A stretch of DNA of 5,435 nucleotides, taken from assembly GCA_020057985.1 (NCBI GenBank), contig JAGVEU010000422.1:1-5435 (forward strand), in the 5' to 3' direction. Within the stretch, counting starts at the first letter, position 1. The number at the start of each line of letters is the position of its first letter. Made by a program: the position numbers and the translations under genes. Shown in pieces: positions 1 through 5,258 of the stretch. Below the pieces are notes generated by a model. It saw only the letters and a program-made list of their open reading frames with translations, was not told the origin of the DNA and searched no databases. This DNA is from Calditrichota bacterium. Lineage in GTDB: Bacteria > Electryoneota > RPQS01.

Positions 1-1
1 C

Positions 2-787
2 ATCAGCGGAAATTCCGCCTCCTACGGTGGCGGGATTTGCTGCCGGGATAACTCCAATCCCACCATCAGCGGCAACACCCTCAGCGGAAATTCAGCCTAC
101 GAAGGCGGCGGGATTTTCGGTCAAGGGGGTTCCAACCCTGTAATTGATCTCAATGAAATATGTCAGAATGTGGCTACGGGCGATGGCGGAGGAATCTACC
201 TCAGTTCTTCCAGCCCAGCAATGAATAAGAACACCATCGTGGACAATATTGCCACGACTGGAGGAGGACTCTTTAGCGATAATTCCAGCCCGGTGCTGCT
301 AAATTGCATCCTCTGGGGAAACAACCCCTACCAGCAAATCCGTCAGGTGTACGCTTCAAATGTTCAGGTTACCTACTCGGACTTGCTAAGTTTCTGGCCC
401 GGCACAGGGAATATCTTCGATGACCCTCAATTCGTCAATCCCGGTCTCAGTGACTATCACCTTCTTTGCAGCTCGCCTTGCATAGATTCCGGCGATCCAA
501 ATCCTATCTACAATGACCCCGACGGCACACGAGCGGATATGGGCTGCTACTATTTTGAGGGTTGGACTTCTTTGCCAGTACTTGTCGCCTGGGTGGACGA
601 AGATAGTTTGCGACTGGCATGGCGGCCGCTCCCTTCTGCCCTCACTTACAACGTGTACTGGGCGGATAGTACTGCGGCGGCTACGTGGTTCCTTCTGACG
701 AGCACACCCGATACCACAACCGCCGATCCCATCAGCGTAGCGGAAACGCGATTCTATTTTGTGCGCGGCGTTCGGCTCTTTCGGTAA
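2..787 (+). CDS. Right-handed beta-helix repeat protein with C-terminal FN3-like domain (5' partial)
   Basis: The frame is open from base 2 to the TAA at 785-787, giving 261 visible residues; the start lies before the window. The GTG at 170 is internal, because the same repeats continue upstream of it. About the first 105 residues are short rungs of roughly 25 residues rich in SGN, GGGI and SSP/SNP motifs, for example NSAYEGGGIF, GDGGGIYLSSSSP and TTGGGLFSDNSSP. This is the signature of a parallel beta-helix (pectate-lyase-like fold). Next comes a cap typical of such proteins (DDPQFVNPGLSDYHL, SPCIDSGDPNP, GTRADMGCYYF). The last 70 or so residues (LRLAWRPLPSALTYNVYW ... RFYFVRGVR) resemble a fibronectin-III-like strand pattern. 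Such proteins are normally exported or surface-located; the N-terminal signal peptide is not in the window. No sorting tail is present at the C-terminus. No enzymatic role can be assigned; adhesion or glycan binding is only a guess. Confidence 0.85.
   Translation: MSGNSASYGGGICCRDNSNPTISGNTLSGNSAYEGGGIFGQGGSNPVIDLNEICQNVATGDGGGIYLSSSSPAMNKNTIVDNIATTGGGLFSDNSSPVLLNCILWGNNPYQQIRQVYASNVQVTYSDLLSFWPGTGNIFDDPQFVNPGLSDYHLLCSSPCIDSGDPNPIYNDPDGTRADMGCYYFEGWTSLPVLVAWVDEDSLRLAWRPLPSALTYNVYWADSTAAATWFLLTSTPDTTTADPISVAETRFYFVRGVRLFR
5..116 (+). repeat. 78-base in-frame direct repeat encoding beta-helix rungs
   Basis: Bases 5-38 and 83-116 match at 29 of 34 positions and lie exactly 78 bases (26 codons) apart, so one unit corresponds to one beta-helix rung. 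The similarity at DNA level suggests fairly recent internal duplication in the repeat array, most of which lies upstream of the window. Later rungs (from about base 165) keep the protein pattern but have diverged in DNA. Confidence 0.75.
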
Positions 788-1153
788 ACTGGCGGGGATT
801 AATCGCGGGATGCGGAAAGCGGAGATTGAAGCGCGGATGATCAATGAATAATCGGAGCCGATTTGGCATGTAATCTGCAACCTTTTTTCGATTGAGACGG
901 CGCCAACTCAAACCATAGACCATGACATAGCGGGTAATCCTATGTTACTCAGAGCTTTTCATCACTGTCACTTGCGGGCGCGGATGGGAAGCTCTGCATT
1001 TTTTGCAGGAGTTGTTCTTTCTTGCATACTCGGTTGTTTTGGACTTGCTTGTCCGGTAATTCGATTTCAGCAGACCAGCACCGAGGACGGTGCCGGCTAG
1101 TAATCGGTTGGGTTGGCGAGTGCTTGACGATCAAGGCAACACAATTATGCGAG

Positions 1154-1186
1154 ATTCTGGACGCCCGGAGGACCGGTGTCCAGAAT
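1154..1186. repeat. Compact palindromic element (nested hairpin)
   Basis: Attctggac at 1154-1162 is perfectly inverted as gtccagaat at 1178-1186. An inner ccgg-agga-ccgg hairpin lies at 1165-1176, so nearly the whole 33 bases can fold, with a small mismatch or bulge at 1163-1164/1177. No T-tract follows, so it is not an ordinary intrinsic terminator. The compact, near-symmetric design resembles a dispersed palindromic repeat, but only one copy is visible here. Confidence 0.6.
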
Positions 1187-1220
1187 GACAATCGAGAGAG
1201 AACTCGCGTTAGAATATAGA

Positions 1221-1308
1221 GTCCGTAGGGTCGGTCTGTGACCGACTCTTCGTGGAGTTCCTCGCCATTTGTTGATGGTTTAGCCGGTCACAGACCGGCC
1301 CTACAGAC
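1221..1308. repeat. Inverted pair of REP-like hairpin units (BIME-like)
   Basis: The arms 1221-1246 and 1283-1308 are inverted copies matching at 23 of 26 positions, separated by 36 bases. Each arm is also a hairpin in itself: gtcggt-ctgtg-accgac at 1230-1246 and gccggt-cacag-accggc at 1283-1299. Both stems are perfect over 6 bp, and the left stem extends to about 9 bp with one wobble. Two self-complementary units in opposite orientation is the layout of REP/BIME elements mobilised by RAYT-type transposases. No transposase lies in the window, so it would be a non-autonomous copy. The family assignment is inference from structure. Confidence 0.7.
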
Positions 1309-1369
1309 CATCTTTACGTTCGTAGGTATTTCGGCAACACCCGCCACGGCAAAATAGCAATAATCAAAC

Positions 1370-1374
1370 GGAGG
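1370..1374 (+). promoter_or_regulatory. Shine-Dalgarno site for the LVIVD-repeat gene
   Basis: GGAGG lies five bases upstream of the ATG at 1380. It is a strong match to the anti-Shine-Dalgarno sequence and fixes that ATG, directly followed by a signal peptide, as the start. Confidence 0.85.
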
Positions 1375-1379
1375 ATTTC

Positions 1380-3029
1380 ATGAACGGGAAGCTTTGTACT
1401 TTCCTCATTTTGATCTCATTTCTGGGGCTCACTTCCACTGAGATCAACGCTCAGGATTTCGAGAACATCAGTTGCATTAACCAGTTCTATCACAACTGGA
1501 CAGACGGTGTTTACGATGTTTGCACGAGCGGCAATTATGCCTTTCTCGCCTGTGGCAACGAAGGCTTGCATATTCTCAATATCTCCAATGACGAAGCTCC
1601 GATAGATGTCGCCAGCTTCGCATGTGGCTTCGCACGAGCCGTCGCGGTGGCCGGGGATTATGCCTACGTGGGCAGCACTGATGACGGCATGCACATCATT
1701 AACATCGCCAACTCGGAATTGCCGCAGGAGGTTCGCTTTATCCCTATGAGCAGTTATGATTTCGTGATTCGGATAGTCGGCGATTATGCCTATGTTTGTG
1801 CGCGCCCCGGAGGATTGTCCATTCTGAATATCAGCGATCCGGCAACTGCACAGGTGACATGGAGTTCAGAGGGGATTTACGATGCCAGAGACATTGACGT
1901 TCACGGAGATATTGCTTATGTAGCCTGTGAATTTGACGGGATGCAAATTCTGGACATCACCGACAGAACTGCACCTGTGCTAATTGGCACATTCAATCTT
2001 GGCGACGGCGAATGGACAAACGGAGTCAGCGTCTCGGGCAATTATGCTTACCTTGCGCGCGGCTGGGATGGATTGCGAGTCGTTGACCTATCCACCATGC
2101 AAGCGGTGGCACGGATTGATTCGCTTGCCTATGCCTATGGATTGAAGATCGTTGGCAATCATCTCTTTGTCAACTACGGTGATCCGGAGTGCCCGCTGGC
2201 GATTGTGGATATCAGCAACCCGCTTTCCCCTCAGACTTTGGGAATCTATCATCCGCCCGAAGATATTCTCAGCTTTGCACTCGATGGAGAAACGGCTTAC
2301 ATCGCCGATCATCTGCACGGTCTTCGCATGGTAGATATTTCCAATCCGCAGAATCCCATCGAAGTTCAGCGCTACAGCCGCTACGGTGTAGATTATGATG
2401 TTATGGTCAGCGGCAACATGGCTTATGTGCGTGAGAATCTAAAGCTGAAGATCATGGATATTGCCGATCTTCAGCACCCACTGGAACTTGGATTCTACGA
2501 GCTGAATTGGTCTTATCAAGATCTGAAAGTGGTGGGCAATGTAGGCTATATGGCTCAATCCAGTTATGATTGCATTCGCTCCATAGACTTATCCAATCCC
2601 AATTCGCCAAGTCTCTTGGGAACCTATACGGATGAAACCGATGTGCATTACCGGTTGGCAGTCTATGACCATTATGCCTATGTGGTAGGGAATGACGGTT
2701 TGACCATTGTAGATATTGCTGATCCGCGCAACATGCAACAGATTGGCTTTTTCAACCGGAATCTTGGAAATGTTCAGATTGCCGTGTATGATCATTTCGC
2801 ATATCTGCAAGACCGGAACGAGCAACTAATCGCGCTGGATCTGAGCGATCCAACGGCGCCGGTGGTTGTGGGCACTAATGGACTTAACGAGTTCTGTACG
2901 GATATGAAGGGCGATAATGGCACGCTGTATGTGACAACCGGAAACAAACTCTATCTGTTCGATGCGACCAACTTCCAGCAATGGTCTCCGCTTGCTGAGG
3001 TTATTATGCCAGCACCCTGCTACTTGTAG
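1380..3029 (+). CDS. Secreted LVIVD-repeat beta-propeller protein, main part ending at an in-frame TAG
   Basis: This 549-residue stretch begins with a signal peptide: lysine at position 4, hydrophobic CTFLILISFLGL, and a likely cleavage at INA|QD near residue 24. It continues as LVIVD repeats about 42 residues long with the consensus V-x-V-x-G-N/D-Y-A-Y-V ... G-L-x-I-V-D-I-S-N-P ... P. The repeats start near residues 46, 87, 129, 171, 215, 254, 298, 340, 381, 425, 466 and 508. LVIVD repeats are believed to form beta-propeller blades and occur on exported proteins; no catalytic residues are recognisable. The frame stops at TAG 3027-3029, one codon before a thirteenth repeat that carries on in the same frame, so this product is probably the N-terminal three quarters of a 720-codon protein. 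The gene is transcribed alone and ends at the terminator at 3572. Whether it is a recent pseudogene, a sequencing error or a read-through gene is open. Confidence 0.85.
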   Translation: MNGKLCTFLILISFLGLTSTEINAQDFENISCINQFYHNWTDGVYDVCTSGNYAFLACGNEGLHILNISNDEAPIDVASFACGFARAVAVAGDYAYVGSTDDGMHIINIANSELPQEVRFIPMSSYDFVIRIVGDYAYVCARPGGLSILNISDPATAQVTWSSEGIYDARDIDVHGDIAYVACEFDGMQILDITDRTAPVLIGTFNLGDGEWTNGVSVSGNYAYLARGWDGLRVVDLSTMQAVARIDSLAYAYGLKIVGNHLFVNYGDPECPLAIVDISNPLSPQTLGIYHPPEDILSFALDGETAYIADHLHGLRMVDISNPQNPIEVQRYSRYGVDYDVMVSGNMAYVRENLKLKIMDIADLQHPLELGFYELNWSYQDLKVVGNVGYMAQSSYDCIRSIDLSNPNSPSLLGTYTDETDVHYRLAVYDHYAYVVGNDGLTIVDIADPRNMQQIGFFNRNLGNVQIAVYDHFAYLQDRNEQLIALDLSDPTAPVVVGTNGLNEFCTDMKGDNGTLYVTTGNKLYLFDATNFQQWSPLAEVIMPAPCYL

Positions 3030-3233
3030 AGCGTGGATGTCCATGACAATCTTGTTTATCTTTCCGGCAGTTCCATTGGGCTTCGTGTTTACGATCTTAC
3101 GAACCATGCGGTGCCCCGGCTTGTCGGTTACCATCATACGCCCGGTGACGCAAATGGTGTTGCGGCCAAAGGGAATATTGCGATTATTGCCGACGGCGAT
3201 AATCTTGGATTCTATGATTGCACACAGGCGCTC
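1515..3233 (+). repeat. Fourteen tandem LVIVD protein repeats
   Basis: Aligned by the V-x-G-N/D-Y-A-Y-V core, fourteen units can be counted across the TAG, spaced 39-44 codons apart. Twelve lie before the stop and two after it (the last starts near codon 593). The units share protein pattern rather than DNA identity, so the array is old. The best-conserved units include GLTIVDIADP near codon 440 and LAIVDISNP near codon 273. Confidence 0.8.
3027..3029 (+). other. In-frame amber codon interrupting the LVIVD gene
   Basis: TAG at codon 550 sits in a frame that is otherwise open from 1380 to 3539. Repeat phase is kept across it: codons 551-560, SVDVHDNLVY, match the start of the other repeats. 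The same column in other repeats is Tyr (four times), Gln, Arg, Phe, Asn, Leu or Val, so a Gln CAG or a Tyr codon changed by one base would explain it. TAG also ends this gene (3540-3542) and the Rrf2 gene (4228-4230), so it is a normal stop in this genome. Confidence 0.85.
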
Positions 3234-3542
3234 TCTGTCAGCCCGATGGAGCCTGCGACTCCGCGAGCGCTTGCCTTGCTCCAGAACTATCCCAATCCAT
3301 TTAACTCATCCACTCAGATTCAATTCGAGTTGCCAACACTGAGCCATGTGTCTTTGATGGTGTACGATATCCTTGGCCGGAATGTAACCACGCTTGCCGA
3401 TCGTGAGTTCTCAGCAGGCCAGTACAGTCTCCGCTGGGATGGCACAGACATGCATGGTCAAACAGTCGCATCCGGCAGGTACTTTGTGCAATTGCGAACC
3501 GGTGAGTTTGAGAAGAGTATGACCGTTACTTTGTTGAAGTAG
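3030..3542 (+). pseudogene. C-terminal part of the LVIVD protein: last two repeats plus T9SS-type sorting domain
   Basis: This continues the frame of the upstream gene after the TAG. Codons 551-618 give two more LVIVD repeats (LRVYDLTNHAVPRLVGYHH and a shorter last unit). Codons from about 631 to 720 form a C-terminal sorting domain of the type IX secretion / FlgD-Ig-like class: LALLQNYPNPFN, then VYDILGRNVTTL, AGQYSLRWDG, VASGRYFVQL and a final TVTLLK. In the family this domain directs passage through the outer membrane and is then removed or anchored. A GTG at 3033 could serve as a formal start, but there is no Shine-Dalgarno sequence before it and it would begin inside a repeat without a signal peptide. 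I therefore treat the segment as the detached tail of one gene, not as an independent gene. If the TAG is an error or is read through, the whole protein is functional. Confidence 0.75.
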
Positions 3543-3571
3543 AACTGAGCCAAACAGGAGATGTCCACCTG

Positions 3572-3597
3572 AAAGGCAGACTCAAAGTCTGCTTTTC
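3572..3597 (+). terminator. Rho-independent terminator after the LVIVD gene
   Basis: A perfect 7-bp stem (gcagact at 3576-3582, agtctgc at 3586-3592) with a 3-base loop is followed by TTTT. Upstream AAAG can pair with the T-run through one G-T wobble to lengthen the stem to about 11 bp. It lies 30 bases after the TAG at 3540-3542 and separates the LVIVD gene from the molybdenum-cofactor operon. The symmetric A-run and T-run could also let it work from the opposite strand. Confidence 0.85.
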
Positions 3598-3725
3598 TGC
3601 TCTATGCCTCAACCTCGCCTCGCTCTGCAATCCAGTGTTTCGCACACGCTGAGCAATATATTATTTCTACAGTATTTACAGATCACAACGAGCGGGAGAT
3701 TCGTGCCCAAAGCTGCTTTTCTCGC

Positions 3726-3754
3726 TTGACAAAATCAAATTTTCATCGTATATT
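3726..3754 (+). promoter_or_regulatory. Sigma-70-type promoter of the Rrf2-moaA-MOSC operon
   Basis: TTGACA at 3726-3731 is a perfect -35 box. After a 17-base spacer, TATATT at 3749-3754 matches the -10 box at five of six positions. The predicted transcription start near 3761 leaves a leader of only about 22 bases before the ATG at 3784. The flanking sequence is AT-rich. It is the best promoter in the window. Confidence 0.8.
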
Positions 3755-3759
3755 TACGA
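3746..3759. promoter_or_regulatory. Candidate operator: palindrome over the -10 box
   Basis: TCGTA-tatt-TACGA is a perfect inverted repeat of 5+4+5 bases that covers the whole -10 box. A dimeric Rrf2 repressor bound here would block RNA polymerase. Rrf2 proteins commonly control their own promoters through short AT-rich dyads, so the product of the next gene is the natural candidate. The match to any known Rrf2 motif is not established. Confidence 0.45.
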
Positions 3760-3783
3760 ATAAAGGATTCACTACTCCTAATA

Positions 3784-4230
3784 ATGATATTCTCTAAGCC
3801 CTGGACATACGCCATTCGCGCTCTTCTCTACCTTGCCGAGCACAGGAACGAAGGCCCGATTCTCAGTACAACTATCGCGCGTGAAGAGAACATCCCTGCG
3901 CCGTTTTTGGTTAAAATTCTGGGAACATTGAGCGCGACTAAAATCGTGGCGTCTACTCGTGGCCCCGGTGGCGGTTTCAGCTTGGAAAGGGATCTGCACA
4001 AAGTGAAGCTCATTGACATTGTCTCACCATTTGAAACGGTGGACTTGTTTCAGGAGTGCATTCTTGGATTGGGAGCATGCAGTGATAATGACGCCTGCCC
4101 GATTCATCGCCGGTGGAAGGAACCCAAGCACCATTTGATCAGGTTTCTTGAGGATACAACCCTTGCCGACATGGCCCGCGATGTGCCAACTTCACAGCGC
4201 AAGATCATGAAATCAAAGGCAAAAGTATAG
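3784..4230 (+). CDS. Rrf2-family transcriptional regulator with Fe-S-type cysteines
   Basis: The 148-residue product has the usual length and layout of Rrf2 regulators (IscR, NsrR, RirA relatives). The N-terminus WTYAIRALLYLAEH (residues 7-20) is the first helix. A winged helix-turn-helix follows (IAREENIPAPFLVKILGTL, about 31-49) with the hallmark wing STRGPGGGFSL (57-67) and then a dimerisation helix. Cys92, Cys99 and Cys105 (C-x6-C-x5-C, then P-I-H) are placed as in members that bind an iron-sulfur cluster. It is therefore likely a DNA-binding sensor of iron-sulfur supply, oxygen or nitric oxide; which signal cannot be told. The ATG fits the family N-terminus, but no good Shine-Dalgarno sequence is at normal distance: AAAGGA at 3762-3767 is 16 bases away. 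The gene is first in an operon, ending 4 bases before moaA, behind a promoter with an overlapping palindrome that it may bind. Confidence 0.9.
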   Translation: MIFSKPWTYAIRALLYLAEHRNEGPILSTTIAREENIPAPFLVKILGTLSATKIVASTRGPGGGFSLERDLHKVKLIDIVSPFETVDLFQECILGLGACSDNDACPIHRRWKEPKHHLIRFLEDTTLADMARDVPTSQRKIMKSKAKV

Positions 4231-4234
4231 ATCA

Positions 4235-5257
4235 ATGGCAGCGACGAATCTGCTCCCATATCCAGCAGCTACTGCCCTTCATCCGCTCATGGATCGCTTT
4301 GGCAGAAGGCATACCTATCTGCGAATATCCGTGACCGATCGCTGTAATTTGCGTTGCGTGTACTGCATGCCGCCGCAAGGAATCGAGTGGAAAGCGCGCG
4401 CGCAGATTCTTTCCTTTGAGGAGATCGTGCGTGTGGCAAGGCTCTTTGTGGAAATGGGAGTGGACAAAATCAGGCTGACCGGTGGTGAACCGACGATTCG
4501 GCATAATATCACCCGGCTTGTCGAACAACTGGCCGCTCTCCCCGGTTTGAAAACCATTGCGATGACCACTAACGGTGTGCTACTCATGGAAAAGGCGCGA
4601 GCGCTCAAGTCTGCTGGTCTGACCAGACTGAATGTGAGCCTTGATACACTTCGCAAAGAGCGCTTTGAGAAGATTACATTGCGCACGAAGTTCGACCATG
4701 TGATGGCGGGAATCGAAGCAGCGCTGGATGCAGGATTTCAGCCACTCAAGCTCAACGTGGTTGCGATGAAAGATTTCAATGATGATGAGTTGCTGGACTT
4801 TGTGGAGTTCGTAAGGAACAGACCGATCAACGTTCGCTTCATCGAGTTCATGCCCTTCAAGGGTAATGGTTGGAAACCTACCGGAATAGTTCCTTTTGCC
4901 GACATGAAGCGAACGATTGAAGAGCGCTACTCACTCCTACCTCTCGAAACAAGCGCCGCTGTTGCAAAGGACTTCTCTATCAAGGGTTTTGCAGGAACCG
5001 TGAGTTTCATCAGTCCGATGACTGCCGAATTCTGCGAGTTTTGCACGCGGCTTCGGCTCATCGCAGACGGTTCCATCAAGTCTTGTTTGCTGTTTCCGTC
5101 AGAGGTGAATTTGCGGGATGCCCTGCGCGACGGAACAGATGATTGCGAACTTGTCGAAATGATTCGGAATGCGGTTCAACTCAAGATGGAAGGTCATTCG
5201 GCTATGGCTGAGTTGACAACCATGGATAATCGCCACATGGTGGAAATGGGGGGATAA
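4235..5257 (+). CDS. moaA: GTP 3',8-cyclase MoaA (radical SAM, molybdenum cofactor biosynthesis)
   Basis: MoaA converts GTP to 3',8-cyclo-GTP, the first step of molybdopterin synthesis, acting with MoaC in the cytoplasm. The 340-residue length is normal. Residues 30-46 carry the radical-SAM site RISVTDRCNLRCVYCMP with Cys37, Cys41 and Cys44 for the SAM-binding [4Fe-4S] cluster; GGEP follows at 83-86. The C-terminal cluster is Cys267, Cys270 and Cys284 (C-x2-C-x13-C). Arg30, Arg272 and Arg274 sit where the GTP-binding arginines of Staphylococcus aureus MoaA lie. The essential C-terminal Gly-Gly is present (MVEMGG). Every key residue I could check is intact, so it should be active. The ATG at 4235, 4 bases after the regulator, suits translational coupling. 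Met19 (4289, LMDRFGRRHTYLRIS) is an alternative start nearer to the usual family N-terminus; neither has a strong ribosome binding site. moaC and other partner genes are not in the window. Confidence 0.97.
   Translation: MAATNLLPYPAATALHPLMDRFGRRHTYLRISVTDRCNLRCVYCMPPQGIEWKARAQILSFEEIVRVARLFVEMGVDKIRLTGGEPTIRHNITRLVEQLAALPGLKTIAMTTNGVLLMEKARALKSAGLTRLNVSLDTLRKERFEKITLRTKFDHVMAGIEAALDAGFQPLKLNVVAMKDFNDDELLDFVEFVRNRPINVRFIEFMPFKGNGWKPTGIVPFADMKRTIEERYSLLPLETSAAVAKDFSIKGFAGTVSFISPMTAEFCEFCTRLRLIADGSIKSCLLFPSEVNLRDALRDGTDDCELVEMIRNAVQLKMEGHSAMAELTTMDNRHMVEMGG
5248..5253 (+). promoter_or_regulatory. Shine-Dalgarno-like site for the MOSC gene, inside the 3' end of moaA
   Basis: A run of six Gs within the last codons of moaA lies five bases before the GTG at 5259. 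It supports that start codon and translational coupling; no ATG start is available nearby in that frame. Confidence 0.65.
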
Positions 5258-5258
5258 A

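Larger units (their letters stand above)
788..1379 (+). other. 592-base intergenic region with palindromic elements
   Basis: No credible gene is seen here. The open frames on both strands are short, lack ribosome binding sites and have low-complexity or unrecognisable products. No clear terminator follows the beta-helix gene. The right half carries two palindromic elements, listed separately at 1154-1186 and 1221-1308. A minor 15-base hairpin (ctgca, five Ts, tgcag) lies near 995-1010. I could not make out a convincing promoter for the downstream gene, whose start is preceded by GGAGG at 1370-1374. The left part, 788-1150, shows nothing I can name. Confidence 0.6.

Noticed and set aside
1..120. 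CRISPR-like direct repeats at the left edge
   Set aside because: The repeats are in-frame 26-codon units of a coding beta-helix with no unique spacers.
770..851. Possible frameshifted extension of the beta-helix protein in another frame to a TAA at 849-851
   Set aside because: The extra residues do not resemble FN3 strands or a sorting tail, and the present C-terminus (FYFVRGVR) is a natural domain end.
1154..1186. Intrinsic terminator for the beta-helix gene
   Set aside because: No T-tract follows on either side, and the hairpin lies almost 370 bases past the stop codon.
949..1219. Short open frames on both strands (949-1191 minus, 1022-1219 plus)
   Set aside because: No ribosome binding site, no recognisable domain, and both run into the palindrome at 1154-1186, so they look like chance frames.
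3033..3542. Independent 169-residue gene starting at GTG 3033
   Set aside because: It is in the same frame as the upstream gene, begins inside an LVIVD repeat, has no Shine-Dalgarno sequence and no signal peptide. It is the tail of the interrupted gene.
3027..3542. Reassigned TAG codon (alternative genetic code or pyrrolysine)
   Set aside because: TAG serves as the true stop of this gene and of the Rrf2 gene, and nothing nearby resembles a recoding element.
3755..3783. Moco riboswitch upstream of the moaA operon
   Set aside because: The predicted leader is only about 22 bases and the gap before moaA itself is 4 bases, far too short for that RNA.
4235..5257. Thr271 in place of the common Asn after the second-cluster cysteine in MoaA (CTR instead of CNR)
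   Set aside because: This position varies among known MoaA proteins, and all cysteines, GTP-binding arginines and the Gly-Gly end are intact, so no functional change is implied.
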